Source: an uncultured bacterium (GTDB lineage Bacteria; Vulcanimicrobiota; Xenobia; Xenobiales; Xenobiaceae). From it: a stretch of 59,354 bases of DNA. A model generated the notes under the pieces. That model was given only the letters and a program-made list of their open reading frames with translations. It was not told where the DNA came from and did not search any database. This document shows, piece after piece, positions 17,921-27,553 of the stretch. The number at the start of each line of letters is the position of its first letter. Position 1 is the first letter of the stretch. Position numbers and translations under genes: made by a program. The DNA lies in assembly GCA_934636825.1 (NCBI GenBank), contig CAKUBG010000020.1, positions 1 through 59,354 on the forward strand. The letters run 5' to 3'.

Positions 17921-20743
17921 ATGATTGAAAACGATAAAAATAACTCCGAATTACTCACAAAAGACACAAATAGCGAAAATAAGAATAAAGAATGTGTAGT
18001 GGATCCCTCGGAAAATTCTTCTACGTCCGTTAAAGATGAAACGCTCAAAGAGGAGCCATTAACCGATATTAAGTTAGAAGTGTCGACGACCTCTTCGAGT
18101 GTACCGGCTAAAGAAAATACCGATACGGAAAAGGAGGGCGGCAATGACGAAACGTTTGTCTTTGTTGACAGCGACGCACCGGAAGAGCCCAATGCTTTGG
18201 AACGCTTAACGGAAAGTATTATCAGCGATTGGCAAAAGCGTACGGCCAAAAGAGAAGCTGAGCAGTCTAAAGAAGATGTTGCTGCCGCAAATGCTGCTGC
18301 CGATATGCCCACCGAATTTGAAATTGTTACTCCTATAGGTAGTATCTCCGAATCGGAACAGAAAAAGACCGCTGCAGAACTTGAGGCTGAACGCCAAAAA
18401 GAGCGTTTTTCTCTCTTCGAATCTCAAGAACTGGTTATGCTGCCTATTCCCGAATTGGTAGTTTTCCCCAACGTTATTTTGCCCGTTTCTATTGAGACCG
18501 AAGGCGCTATAAAGGCGGTTGAGTATGCCATTGAAAAGGACATACCTTTATTTTTAATTACCAGGCGTAAAAGTGATCAGGTAAATGTGGCCAAGACTAC
18601 CTTATATAAAACGGGTTGTATTTGTGCGCCGGTTCAAGCTTTACGCTTAAGCAATGGCAGTTTCCGCTTAGTTTTACATGGTATTGCCAGAGCCAGAGTG
18701 AAAAAAATAACTTCTCGCAAACCTTTTGCCAAGGTTATGCTTGAAGTTGTCAACGATATTAACAGCGACAGTTCGGAAACTGAAGCTGCTGTGCAAGTTA
18801 TCTCCCACCAGTTCCGCCAAGTCGCTTCTTTGAGCTCTCATATTTCGCCAGAGTTAGTTATGGCTATGTCCAGTGTACACAATCCCGGACAAATTGCCGA
18901 TTTGGTAGCGGCCAATTTGAGTATTAGCACTAAAGAGAAACAGTCTGTTTTAGATATCGATGATGTCGGCGTTCGGTTGCACAAGGTCTCTCTTTTGCTT
19001 TCCAAAGAGATCGAAATTCTTAAAATTGAGAATAAGATTCAAAACAAAGCTGAAATGGAAATGGTCAAAGGGCATAAAGAATATTTCTTACGTCAACAGC
19101 TCAAAGCCATTCAAGAAGAGCTTGGCGATGGAGTAGACGAAGATGCCGATATTCAGAGATTGAAAGAAGGCATTGCATCTAGTGGCATGCCCAAAGAAGC
19201 TGCTGAACATGCCAGCAAAGAAGTCAAGCGTTTGAGTCGTATGTCTTCAGCTTCTCCCGATTACAACATGATTTACACCTATGTAGATCGTTTGTTGCAA
19301 TTCCCTTGGAATAAGTCTACCCAAGACAGTTTGGATCTGAAAAAGGCGGCCGCTATTTTAGATGAAGAGCATTACGGTCTCAAAGAAGTTAAAGAGCGCA
19401 TTTTAGAGTTCTTGTCGGTGCGTAAGCTGAAAGAGAATCATCGCGGCTCCATACTTTGTTTTGTTGGCCCGCCAGGTGTTGGTAAAACTTCTTTAGGACG
19501 TTCTATAGCTCATACTATGGGACGTAAGTTTAATCGCACTTCCTTAGGAGGTGTGCGTGACGAAGCTGAAATTCGTGGCCATCGCAGTACCTATATTGGA
19601 TCTATGCCTGGACGTATTGTGCAAGCTATGTGCAATGTTGGTTCTAGCAACCCGGTTATTATGTTGGACGAAATAGACAAGCTTGGAGCTGACTATCGCG
19701 GCGATCCTTCAGCAGCTTTGTTGGAAGCTTTAGATCCGGAACAGAATAGCGAATTTAAAGACAATTATTATGGCATTCCCGTAGATTTGTCGTCGGTAAT
19801 GTTTATTATGACGGCCAATGTTTTAGATACTATTCCCCCCGCTTTGCGGGATCGTATGGAAATTATACGTTTATCCGGCTACACTTTGGAAGAAAAGATG
19901 GAAATAGCCAAGGGCTTCTTGCTGCCTCGTCAGCGTGAAGAAAATGGCTTAAATGCCAAGCTTTTCAATTTGACTGACGAAGCTTTGCGCTGCGTTATAA
20001 AAGAATATACCAGAGAAGCTGGTGTGCGCGGTTTAGAGCGTGAAATCGCTGGTTTATGCCGCAAAGTAGCTCGTAAAATTACCGAATCGCGCCGACCTCG
20101 TACTAAGTTCAAGACTTTAACTGCTGAAGATGTGCGTGAATTTTTAGGTGTAGCTCCTTATTCAGAAGCTGACAAAATAGATCCCAACCCCGTGCCTGGT
20201 TGTGTACAAGGCTTATCTTGGACTCAAGTAGGAGGCGAGATGCTTACTATAGAGACCAATATTATTCCTGGTAAAGGTAAAGTTACTCTGACTGGTAATT
20301 TGGGACAGGTTATGAAAGAATCTGCCAAAACTGCCATTACTTGGGCTCGCGGTTTCTTGAACTCTCAGGGTATCGAATTTGACTATTATAAACACGATAT
20401 TCATGTACACGTGCCGGAGGGAGCTATCCCCAAAGATGGACCTTCTGCCGGTATTACTTTAGCCAGCGCTTTTATTTCAGCAGCTCTTAACAAGCCTGCC
20501 CGCCAAGATTTGGCTATGACCGGAGAAATTACTCTCACCGGTCGGGTTATGGCCATTGGAGGGGTTAAAGAAAAAGTTTTGGCAGCCTTTAATTGTGGTA
20601 TACGCGAAGTTATTTTACCGGAAGAAAACAAGCGTCATCTTCAGGAAATTCCTGAGGATATACGTAAACAAATTGTTTTCCATTTTGTAAAACGTGCCGA
20701 AGAAGTGATCGATATTGCAATTTTCGATGACAAAGCAGAGTAG
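17921..20743 (+). CDS. lon: ATP-dependent Lon protease
   Basis: 940 aa, longer than the typical 780-820 because of an about 165-residue Glu/Ser/Lys-rich N-terminal extension before the LON substrate-binding domain (starting near MLPIPELVVFPNVILPVSI). The AAA+ module has Walker A GPPGVGKT at 516-523 and Walker B VIMLDEIDK. The protease domain has Ser842 in PKDGPSAG and Lys885 in GGVKEKVLAA, the Ser-Lys dyad with the canonical 43-residue spacing. It degrades misfolded and regulatory proteins in the cytoplasm. ATG 17921 is used. A downstream start near residue 150 would give a conventional Lon, so the extension could be over-called, although its codon use looks coding. Confidence 0.97.
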   Translation: MIENDKNNSELLTKDTNSENKNKECVVDPSENSSTSVKDETLKEEPLTDIKLEVSTTSSSVPAKENTDTEKEGGNDETFVFVDSDAPEEPNALERLTESIISDWQKRTAKREAEQSKEDVAAANAAADMPTEFEIVTPIGSISESEQKKTAAELEAERQKERFSLFESQELVMLPIPELVVFPNVILPVSIETEGAIKAVEYAIEKDIPLFLITRRKSDQVNVAKTTLYKTGCICAPVQALRLSNGSFRLVLHGIARARVKKITSRKPFAKVMLEVVNDINSDSSETEAAVQVISHQFRQVASLSSHISPELVMAMSSVHNPGQIADLVAANLSISTKEKQSVLDIDDVGVRLHKVSLLLSKEIEILKIENKIQNKAEMEMVKGHKEYFLRQQLKAIQEELGDGVDEDADIQRLKEGIASSGMPKEAAEHASKEVKRLSRMSSASPDYNMIYTYVDRLLQFPWNKSTQDSLDLKKAAAILDEEHYGLKEVKERILEFLSVRKLKENHRGSILCFVGPPGVGKTSLGRSIAHTMGRKFNRTSLGGVRDEAEIRGHRSTYIGSMPGRIVQAMCNVGSSNPVIMLDEIDKLGADYRGDPSAALLEALDPEQNSEFKDNYYGIPVDLSSVMFIMTANVLDTIPPALRDRMEIIRLSGYTLEEKMEIAKGFLLPRQREENGLNAKLFNLTDEALRCVIKEYTREAGVRGLEREIAGLCRKVARKITESRRPRTKFKTLTAEDVREFLGVAPYSEADKIDPNPVPGCVQGLSWTQVGGEMLTIETNIIPGKGKVTLTGNLGQVMKESAKTAITWARGFLNSQGIEFDYYKHDIHVHVPEGAIPKDGPSAGITLASAFISAALNKPARQDLAMTGEITLTGRVMAIGGVKEKVLAAFNCGIREVILPEENKRHLQEIPEDIRKQIVFHFVKRAEEVIDIAIFDDKAE

Positions 20744-20794
20744 GCAAAGTAGTCGCTATATTTGTCCAACGGTCTTGAATGGAGAGTTAGCCAA

Positions 20795-21727
20795 GTGAAC
20801 CAAGCCATTGTGAGATTAACTCCGGCAGTAAAATATTTGCTGCTCATTAACGGTTTGGTTTATCTGGCCCAACTAATTGGCAGCGGTGGGCCGGAAAGCT
20901 ATTTGGCTTTGGTCTGTCGCTGGGGAGTAGTTTGGCAAATATGGCGTTTTATTTCTTATGCTTTTTTACATTCCGGAGCGCTTAGCTTTTTGCTATTTGC
21001 TTTAGCCTTGTTTTTTATTGGTTCACCATTGGAGCAGCGTTTAGGAACCATAAAATTTCTGCTTATTTATTTGGGCAGTATTTTTACTGGGGCCGTGGCC
21101 GCCTTTTGCGCGGGTATTTTTTTAAGTGTCGGAAATAGCTGGACCTTGATTATGGGCAGTGGCGCCGGAATTTTGGGAGCTTTAGCCTACTTAATTCGTG
21201 TAGAGCCGGAAGCAATATTCCATATTTGGCTTTTGGTACTTATTCCTATCAAAGCGGCTTTTTTGTGGTGGTTTACTGCTATAGGCTTAACTGTTATGCT
21301 GTTGGGACGCGTCGGCCACAGTGGCAATCTTCAGTCTGATTTGGGTGGTTTCGTTTTCGGAACTGTGGCTGTTATGCTGCTTGAAAAAGTAAATACGCTC
21401 AAATTGGAAAAGAAAATACAAAAACGCTATTTGATTTGGAAGCGAAGGAAAAAATTTCGCAATTTAAGTTGCTTAGACGGGGGTAGCGCAAAGCAAAATA
21501 ACGACGGTACTAGCACAGAAAAACGCTCTTGTACAGCTCTAAAATTGCTTCCGCTTGAGGACAAAGAAGAAAAACGTACAGCCAAGCGCCATTCTGAAGA
21601 TACTAAGTTGGATGCTCTCATGCATAAACTTGCTTCTCAGGGGGCTAAATCTCTCACTGAAGAAGAACGTCAGTTTTTAGCTTCGCGCTCTCAAAAAAAT
21701 TCCAATAGTGTGGCCTTAAACAGATAA
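20795..21727 (+). CDS. Rhomboid-family membrane protein, catalytic residues apparently lost
   Basis: 310 aa. GTG 20795 is preferred over TTG 20762 because GGAGAG lies 8 bases upstream. Six hydrophobic helices and the order of motifs match rhomboids: WRFISYAFLHSGALSFLLFA (the WR and H..H region), GSPLEQRLG (like E..~G), GSGAGILG and DLGGFVFG. In active rhomboids the fourth motif is GxSG and the last is HxGG. Here the Ser position aligns with Gly and the His with Asp, so it is probably a pseudoprotease, as in iRhoms or derlins. The charged C-terminal tail is cytoplasmic. It follows lon by 51 bp, so co-expression with that protease is likely. Confidence 0.75.
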   Translation: MNQAIVRLTPAVKYLLLINGLVYLAQLIGSGGPESYLALVCRWGVVWQIWRFISYAFLHSGALSFLLFALALFFIGSPLEQRLGTIKFLLIYLGSIFTGAVAAFCAGIFLSVGNSWTLIMGSGAGILGALAYLIRVEPEAIFHIWLLVLIPIKAAFLWWFTAIGLTVMLLGRVGHSGNLQSDLGGFVFGTVAVMLLEKVNTLKLEKKIQKRYLIWKRRKKFRNLSCLDGGSAKQNNDGTSTEKRSCTALKLLPLEDKEEKRTAKRHSEDTKLDALMHKLASQGAKSLTEEERQFLASRSQKNSNSVALNR

Positions 21728-21728
21728 G

Positions 21729-22958
21729 CTAGGGTGTCGGTGTTGCGGTAGAAGCGCTTGTAGAATCATTTGCTTGTTTCTGAGCGTTTGAAGAAGGAGT
21801 TTTGGATAAATTTTTAGTGTCAGATGATTTTGTCAATTTATCTCCACTACAGCGACGCCCGGATCGACGTCCGGAAAGTAGGCTTACTAGAGGTTTCGCC
21901 CAATTCACTCGATCTACAGCCATTTTCCCGGCTACCGTCATAGGGGTAGCTAATAGCATTCCTACCGGCCCCCAAAGAACACCAGCCAGCATCAAGGTCA
22001 GCAAGATCACTACCGGATCGAGCTCCAAAGAACCACCCAATACGTTAGGCTCTACTAAGTGGCCTATAATTAAGTGTACTATAGTTGGCAAAATAACTAC
22101 CATACTAAAGGAACTGACAGTAATTTCCGGGTCGAGTAGGGCTAGAGGCAAAGGTAAAATTACGGCCACAATAGGGCCGACATTGGGGATAAAATTGAGA
22201 GCGAAAGCTAATATGCCCAGTACGTAGGCCATAGGAACATTGAAAATAGTTAAGATAAGCCAAGTCAGACAGCCTACAATTAGTGAAAGTATCACTTTGA
22301 CCAAAACATAATATTCTATACTTTTGCATATGTCTTGGAAAAGCGTGGTGTGCTCTTCGTTATCGTTGCCTATGGAAGAACCGAACATAAGGAATATTAG
22401 GTAAATTCCCACCAGTACGATATTGGATACGAAAGAAAAAAGGGCATTAAAAATAGCTGCCAGAGCATCGCCTACACTGTTGGCCGCTTCAGAACCTATA
22501 GTCGATAAAATATCAGCACTTTTGAAGTTTAAACGACGCATGCAAGCATTGCTGCATAAATTGTCTATAAGGCTTATAAAGCGTTTTTCGTAAAGATCCA
22601 AATTGGAGGTTATATCTACTACTGAATTGGATACAACTACTGTCAAAGCTACCAATAAGAAAGCGCCTATAAACAAAGTTAAGATAATGGAAAGAAAACG
22701 CGGGCAATGAAATTTAGTGTGAAGAAAGCCCACGATAGGGCGTAAAGTTAAGCAAAGAAAGACTGCAAATACAAAAGGCAATAAGACAGATTTTAACCAA
22801 TAAGCCGCAGCTGCACAAGTCAGACAAGTTAAAATTAGCAAACAGAAAGCTTGCATACGCTGGCAATCGTCTAAACTTATTTTAGTTATACTAGCTGTAC
22901 TATTGGAATCATTTTCTAATCCCAAAGGTAGATTAAGCTGGCCGCTTTCTTCCGACAT
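21729..22958 (-). CDS. AI-2E family transporter (PerM-like permease)
   Basis: 409 aa with eight predicted membrane helices. The C-terminal signature GHLVEPNVLGGSLELDP followed by LAGVLWGPVGMLLATP is diagnostic for the AI-2E/UPF0118 family, whose members export small molecules or exchange ions; the substrate cannot be told from sequence. The N-terminal 30 residues and the last 45, rich in Ser/Thr/Lys, are soluble tails. The stop lies one base from the convergent rhomboid stop, leaving no room for a separate terminator. plsC lies upstream in the same direction, 80 bp away. Confidence 0.88.
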   Translation of the reverse strand: MSEESGQLNLPLGLENDSNSTASITKISLDDCQRMQAFCLLILTCLTCAAAAYWLKSVLLPFVFAVFLCLTLRPIVGFLHTKFHCPRFLSIILTLFIGAFLLVALTVVVSNSVVDITSNLDLYEKRFISLIDNLCSNACMRRLNFKSADILSTIGSEAANSVGDALAAIFNALFSFVSNIVLVGIYLIFLMFGSSIGNDNEEHTTLFQDICKSIEYYVLVKVILSLIVGCLTWLILTIFNVPMAYVLGILAFALNFIPNVGPIVAVILPLPLALLDPEITVSSFSMVVILPTIVHLIIGHLVEPNVLGGSLELDPVVILLTLMLAGVLWGPVGMLLATPMTVAGKMAVDRVNWAKPLVSLLSGRRSGRRCSGDKLTKSSDTKNLSKTPSSNAQKQANDSTSASTATPTP

Positions 22959-23038
22959 ATAGGCCTCTCTGAACTGGGCATAAATGTAAAAATATCCACT
23001 GATGCCTAAGAAACAAATTGAAGCGTTAAAATTTGCTG

Positions 23039-24169
23039 TTAGCCTTCTTTAGTGGTAGCTTTTTCTTCTACAATCGGAAGTTCTTCTTCCGAGGGACGAT
23101 AGTCCGGATCTAAATTGCGAATTTCGTCCATAACCGCTTCAGATATCTTTGTATAGTAAAGCATCTGATTGCGTCTGTCTTCAGGGAGCTGATCCAAAAA
23201 TATGTCGCTTAAATCCATAGGTTTGCCTATATAGACTTTCATAGTCTTAAAGACAGCCGGAAATTTCATCCCTACACCTAATACTTGAGCTGTACCTGAC
23301 ATAAAAACGGGCATTACGATAGGGCGGGCTTCATGTATAAGCTTACCTACGCCGGGCTTGCCGTGGCCGACTTTACCGGTGCGAGATCTGGTTCCCTCGG
23401 GATAAACTATCATAATGTTGTCTTTGATAAGTTTGCGCCACTCTTCTACTTGTTCCATATTGCCGGTACGGCGATCGACCGGATAGGCTTTTAAATGACG
23501 GAAGAAGTGGCGTCCTAAAATGCGCATAACTCTATCGCGCAATTTCTTAGAGGAAGGATCACCGAAGAAATTTTTGCGATCGGCCAGATTTATGGGCAAA
23601 TATTTGTGTTGGAAAAAGATCTTGGGCACATAAGCAGCAGCTTCGAAAATGAAGTTGTCGACTAAAGAGTTGTGATTGATACAATAGAGCACATTTTCGT
23701 GCTCAGAGGGGATGTTTTTTAAACCATAGACTTTGGTTTTATTTAAAAGACGGAACAAAATCAGTGAGCTTATAGCTGCTGTACCGAAAGCAACTGAAAA
23801 TCCCAATCCGTCAATAGTTTTGTCTACTGCTCGCTTGGCAGCACCGAAAAACTTGCTGGCTCCCTTAGGTTCAGTTGGGGCAAGCTCGTTACTTGTTGAC
23901 GAGTTATCAGCACTTTGCTGTACGGTTTGGCGCTCATTAGTGCCTTTGGCGTTGCGTCGCCTAAAGAAAAAATTGCGAACCATTCTGCTGAATTTGTGCT
24001 TGTTATTTACTTCAGCGGTATCATTTTTTTGCTCTTGAGAATTTTTATCGATATTTTCCTGACACATGATTGGCGGAGTTCTACATGTATTAAGAAAATC
24101 TTTTACCTTCAACAAAGCAAAAAAAAACAACCACATACCGAAAAATTCTTTCAGCATGCAGTCGCTCAT
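23039..24169 (-). CDS. plsC: 1-acyl-sn-glycerol-3-phosphate acyltransferase (PlsC family)
   Basis: 376 aa. Motif I NHNSLVD (catalytic His and Asp) and motif III YPEGTRS are present, with a late PVFMSGT block as motif IV. These enzymes acylate lysophosphatidic acid at the membrane during phospholipid synthesis. About 130 N-terminal residues precede the catalytic domain: a hydrophobic stretch, then a Lys/Arg/Asn-rich segment, longer than in ordinary PlsC. ATG 24169 begins only 10 bases after tRNA-Leu, so the gene may be co-transcribed with the tRNA; a later ATG at 24067 is an alternative and would drop the first hydrophobic stretch. Confidence 0.85.
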   Translation of the reverse strand: MSDCMLKEFFGMWLFFFALLKVKDFLNTCRTPPIMCQENIDKNSQEQKNDTAEVNNKHKFSRMVRNFFFRRRNAKGTNERQTVQQSADNSSTSNELAPTEPKGASKFFGAAKRAVDKTIDGLGFSVAFGTAAISSLILFRLLNKTKVYGLKNIPSEHENVLYCINHNSLVDNFIFEAAAYVPKIFFQHKYLPINLADRKNFFGDPSSKKLRDRVMRILGRHFFRHLKAYPVDRRTGNMEQVEEWRKLIKDNIMIVYPEGTRSRTGKVGHGKPGVGKLIHEARPIVMPVFMSGTAQVLGVGMKFPAVFKTMKVYIGKPMDLSDIFLDQLPEDRRNQMLYYTKISEAVMDEIRNLDPDYRPSEEELPIVEEKATTKEG

Positions 24170-24179
24170 TCCATGTGTG

Positions 24180-24266
24180 TGGTGCGGAAGAAGAGATTCG
24201 AACTCTTACAGGTTTAACCCCACAGAATCCTGAGTCCTGCGCGTCTACCGATTCCGCCACTTCCGC
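24180..24266 (-). tRNA. tRNA-Leu (anticodon CAG)
   Basis: 87 nt with a long variable arm. Acceptor arms GCGGAAG and CTTCCGC pair perfectly, discriminator A, CCA encoded. The anticodon loop CTCAGGA gives CAG, read on the - strand. Confidence 0.97.
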
Positions 24267-24309
24267 AGAAAACTACTATCTACACCAAGATAGGCTAGAC
24301 GTCCCAAAA

Positions 24310-24337
24310 ATTTTATCATAAACGACACAACTGTCAA
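24310..24337 (-). promoter_or_regulatory. Promoter of tRNA-Leu (and possibly plsC)
   Basis: On the - strand TTGACA (24332-24337), a 16-base spacer and TAAAAT (24310-24315), about 44 bases before the tRNA 5' end. Confidence 0.65.
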
Positions 24338-24356
24338 GGTAATTTTTGTGGCAAAG

Positions 24357-24848
24357 TTAACTTTTTTTGTAAAGTTCTGTTTGCTCTCTAGCTAGCTGAT
24401 CGCACAGTTCGTTATAGTAGTGGTCTTTGTGGCCTGGAACATATTGCCAATTTATGGTATGGCGGCCAACCACTTCTAAGAGTTGTTTCCATAAATCGGC
24501 ATTTTCAACTGGTTTTTTCTTTGAGTTTAGCCAATGGGAAGAGCGCCATTTTTTGAGCCACCCCAGTCTGAAAGCATTTAATACATATTGAGAATCTGCA
24601 AAGATGGTTATGGAAACCGGGCGTTTTACAGCTCGCAAGCCTTCCAAAACAGCGGTTATTTCCATACGATTGTTGGTTGTATATTTTTCGCCTCCGGAAA
24701 TACGCTTTTCTGTGCCCGATTTTGGATGCAAGAGCACAGCAGCCCAACCTCCCGGCCCTGGATTTCCGGAACAAGATCCGTCGGTAAAAATGATAACTTC
24801 ACTGTCTGTGGGTGCAATATTGGATATGGGAGAATCTGATTTTTGCAT
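24357..24848 (-). CDS. rnhA: Ribonuclease HI
   Basis: 163 aa, normal length. It degrades RNA in RNA-DNA hybrids in a metal-dependent reaction. Catalytic residues are Asp23 (FTDGSCSGNPG), Glu63 (NNRMEITAVLEGL), Asp85 (FADSQYVL) and Asp150 (NELCDQLA), with His140 in PGHKDHYYNE. The basic-protrusion segment (WLKKWRSSHWLNSKKKPV) typical of Escherichia coli-type RNase HI is present. ATG 24848 has no clear Shine-Dalgarno site. Confidence 0.95.
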   Translation of the reverse strand: MQKSDSPISNIAPTDSEVIIFTDGSCSGNPGPGGWAAVLLHPKSGTEKRISGGEKYTTNNRMEITAVLEGLRAVKRPVSITIFADSQYVLNAFRLGWLKKWRSSHWLNSKKKPVENADLWKQLLEVVGRHTINWQYVPGHKDHYYNELCDQLAREQTELYKKS

Positions 24849-25138
24849 AATTGGTTTTTAAGAATGACTTTACTTTGGAGTAAATGGGGTGACTTTGCTT
24901 AAAGTTTTGTGCTAAGTTCCGTAGTGCTTTCCATTATAATCGTAAAGCTTGTTTTATACTAGGAGACTTGGGCTTTAAAGCGAAACGGAAGCGGGGTGTT
25001 TTAGCGGTTGCTGTTCATCCGGTCGCCAAGCTGGAGTTCTGAGTAAAAGGCCGCACCGGAGCGCTTTTTGAAAAATGCAAAATAGCCAACAACACCTATA
25101 ATCACCGGCTGATCAGCTGCTAGAGGTTTATTTATACT
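24849..25138. other. 290-bp intergenic region between divergent rnhA and HIT genes
   Basis: This must hold promoters in both directions. TATAAT-like (about 24943) and TATACT-like (about 24956) elements occur on the + strand without convincing -35 boxes. The right half is GC-richer with potential secondary structure, but I recognise no RNA family and no ORF. Confidence 0.4.
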
Positions 25139-25525
25139 ATGTCAACTTTATTTACGAAAATACTTAACCACGAACTCCCTGGGCACTTTGTTTATGAGGA
25201 TGAAAAATGCGGAGTTTTTCTTTCTATAGCTCCCATTGTTCGTGGTCATCTTTTAGTTGTCCCTCGCAGCGAAGTTGAACATTGGATAGATTTAAGTAGC
25301 GATGATATGAATCACTGTTTTGGCGTAGCCCAAAAAATAGGTAAAGTCTTGATGAAAACTTTTAACCCGAACAAAATCGGGGTGTTAATCGCTGGATTAG
25401 AAGTGCCTCACACTCATATTCATTTGCTGCCTATCATGAGCGAAGCCGATTTATTTAAACGTCCTCAAGAAGCTTCTCAAGAAGAATTAGCTGAAGTGGC
25501 CGAATTGATTAGAGGAAATATGTAA
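25139..25525 (+). CDS. HIT-family nucleotide hydrolase/transferase
   Basis: 128 aa. The histidine triad is at His91, His93 and His95 (VPHTHIHLLP), in the HxHxHxx arrangement of the HINT/HIT branch, with the usual N-terminal segment ending in GHLLVVPRSEVEHW. Members hydrolyse purine nucleoside phosphoramidates or dinucleotides in the cytoplasm. ATG 25139 follows an AT-rich leader with weak GAGG about 12 bases upstream. Substrate unknown. It is followed by a small GC-rich hairpin with five Ts near 25529-25556, a possible terminator, and then the ole cluster. Confidence 0.88.
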   Translation: MSTLFTKILNHELPGHFVYEDEKCGVFLSIAPIVRGHLLVVPRSEVEHWIDLSSDDMNHCFGVAQKIGKVLMKTFNPNKIGVLIAGLEVPHTHIHLLPIMSEADLFKRPQEASQEELAEVAELIRGNM

Positions 25526-25606
25526 GGCCAAGCAACTGCTGCTAGCAGTGCTTTTTACGCCATGATGAATAATATTTTTTTATGTGTCAGATTGTATGAA
25601 TAAATA

Positions 25607-26623
25607 ATGCTTCATAACGATGTTTTTTTGCAGTCTCTGGAATATGAACTGCCTGTTGATGTTGTAACTACTGATGATATTTATGCCAGATTGAATGCTA
25701 CTTTTAAGCGCTTGGGAATCCCCAGCAGCTGGGTAAGTGCCCTTTCCGGTGTGAATGAACGCCGAGTTTGGAAAGCTAATGATCAACTTCCCGATATTGC
25801 CGCTAGAATAGCCAAGAAAGCCATTGAAAAGGCTGCTATTCCTTTGGACAAAATTGGCTGTATAATTTGCACTTCCGTATCCAAAGAGTTTATCGAGCCC
25901 TCCATGGCTTGTATGGTGCATAACGCTTTAGGGTTGCCTTCTACGACGATAAGCTATGATATTTCCAATGCTTGTTTGGCTTTCATTAACGCCATCTCTT
26001 ATATGGGACAGCTTATTGATAAAGGAATATATGAAGCTGCTCTTATTGTAGACGTGGAAAATTCACGTTTGGTAATGGAAAATACCATTGCTCATTTGGC
26101 GCAAGCCGATACCGATTTAAATACTTTCTCCAAGCGTTTCGCTGGTCTTACTTTAGGCTCCGGTGCCGTAGCTGCCGTAATTTGCAATGAGAAGTTGGCT
26201 ACTTCCGGTCATAAAGTTTTAGGCCATGTTCAATTGGCCGATACTAAATATTGCCACCATTGCATTGGCAGTTTTACAGATATTATTACCGATCAAACAA
26301 GCCTAATGAAAGCAGGTATTGAATTGGCCAGCCGCACTTGGAAAGTGGCTGAGCAAACTTTAGGCTGGAGCGCCGACAAGCTGAAACATTATATTTGCCA
26401 TCAGGTTGGAGCTCGCCACTATCGTTTGCTTTTTGAAACTTTAGGGCTAGATTTAGCCAAATCATTCCAAACTTTTCCTTTTTTGGGAAATGTCGGCCCG
26501 GCTGCAGCTCCTATCACTTTAGCTATTGCGGCTGAGCGTGGCATCATCAAGTCCGGTGAACATGTAGGTATTATGGGAATCGGCAGTGGATTGAATTGCG
26601 CCATGATGGAGATTGTTTGGTAG
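25607..26623 (+). CDS. oleA: OleA: acyl-CoA head-to-head condensing thiolase-family enzyme
   Basis: 338 aa. A 3-oxoacyl-ACP synthase III-like fold with the nucleophile Cys123 in DISNACLAFINAI, His in YICHQVGARHYRLL and Asn in FLGNVGPAAAPI. The N-terminal LSGVNERRVW corresponds to the TGIxERR motif of OleA. OleA joins two fatty acyl-CoAs to a 2-alkyl-3-ketoacid, the first step of long-chain olefin synthesis. Assignment over FabH rests on the following oleB, oleC and oleD genes, which is decisive context. No Shine-Dalgarno site is visible before ATG 25607. Confidence 0.9.
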   Translation: MLHNDVFLQSLEYELPVDVVTTDDIYARLNATFKRLGIPSSWVSALSGVNERRVWKANDQLPDIAARIAKKAIEKAAIPLDKIGCIICTSVSKEFIEPSMACMVHNALGLPSTTISYDISNACLAFINAISYMGQLIDKGIYEAALIVDVENSRLVMENTIAHLAQADTDLNTFSKRFAGLTLGSGAVAAVICNEKLATSGHKVLGHVQLADTKYCHHCIGSFTDIITDQTSLMKAGIELASRTWKVAEQTLGWSADKLKHYICHQVGARHYRLLFETLGLDLAKSFQTFPFLGNVGPAAAPITLAIAAERGIIKSGEHVGIMGIGSGLNCAMMEIVW

Positions 26624-26626
26624 AAA

Positions 26627-27523
26627 ATGAGAAGAATTAAAGCTGATGCTTGGAAGCCTCTCTATCCTTTCGCTTCCAATTATATGTATTTGCCTAATAC
26701 CGGAGCGCGTATGCACTTTTTGGATGAATGCAATGCTGAGCCTGGTAAAGAGCGTGAACCTATAGTTTGTGTGCATGGCAACCCTACATGGTCATTTTAT
26801 TATCGTGAGTTGGTGAAAGCGTTTCGCCCTCATCACCGCGTGGTTGTGCCTGATCATATAGGTATGGGACTTTCCGACAAGCCTCAAGAGTATGATTATT
26901 GTTTACGTCGCCATATTGACAATTTAGAACTGCTGTTGGAAAAGCTCAACTTAGAACCTTTCACTTTGGTTGTGCATGACTGGGGAGGAGCTATTGGTAT
27001 GGGATATGCTGTACGCCATCCCGAAAAGGTGAAGCATATTCTCTTTTTGAATACGGCTGCCTACCGCTCTCCTTTTATGCCCGGAACTATAAGATTGGCG
27101 CGTGTTCCTTTCTTGGGCAGTTTATTGGTGCGTGGCCTCAACGCTTTTGTTTTGGGCGCTATTCTTACCAGTACCAAGAGGCCGATAAGCTCCTATATAG
27201 CTGCCGGCTATAAAGCTCCCTATAATTCGTGGGCTAATCGAGTAGCGGTCTTGCGCTTTGTTCAAGATATTCCTATGGGACCGGAACACCCGTCCTACGA
27301 AACTTTAAAAGAAATAGAATTAAATTTACCCAAATTGGCAGCCGTTCCCAAGACATTCGTTTGGGGAGCTCTCGATCACGTCTTCAATGATAAATTTTTG
27401 CAACATTGGCAGACTATTTATCCTGAGGCAGAATATCACCGCTTGGATGATGTGGGCCATTATGTAATGGAAGATGCTTCTGAGCGAGTATTTGAACATT
27501 TGAGAGCATTGCTGGCTCGCTAA
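26627..27523 (+). CDS. oleB: OleB: beta-lactone decarboxylase (haloalkane-dehalogenase-like alpha/beta hydrolase)
   Basis: 298 aa, starting 4 bases after the oleA stop, so probably coupled. The oxyanion motif VHGNPTWSFYYRELV, nucleophile Asp118 in VVHDWGGAIGMGYA and the catalytic His278 in DDVGHYVMED match the haloalkane dehalogenase/OleB branch. OleB releases CO2 from the beta-lactone made by OleC, giving the internal olefin. It is a stand-alone protein here, not the OleBC fusion seen in actinobacteria. Confidence 0.92.
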   Translation: MRRIKADAWKPLYPFASNYMYLPNTGARMHFLDECNAEPGKEREPIVCVHGNPTWSFYYRELVKAFRPHHRVVVPDHIGMGLSDKPQEYDYCLRRHIDNLELLLEKLNLEPFTLVVHDWGGAIGMGYAVRHPEKVKHILFLNTAAYRSPFMPGTIRLARVPFLGSLLVRGLNAFVLGAILTSTKRPISSYIAAGYKAPYNSWANRVAVLRFVQDIPMGPEHPSYETLKEIELNLPKLAAVPKTFVWGALDHVFNDKFLQHWQTIYPEAEYHRLDDVGHYVMEDASERVFEHLRALLAR

Positions 27524-27553
27524 AAATTTTCTTAAGAATTACAGGTATCGGTT

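Noticed and set aside
24849..25138. Structured intergenic region considered as signal-recognition-particle RNA or a riboswitch
   Set aside because: The conserved SRP apical loop sequence and any riboswitch consensus I know are absent.
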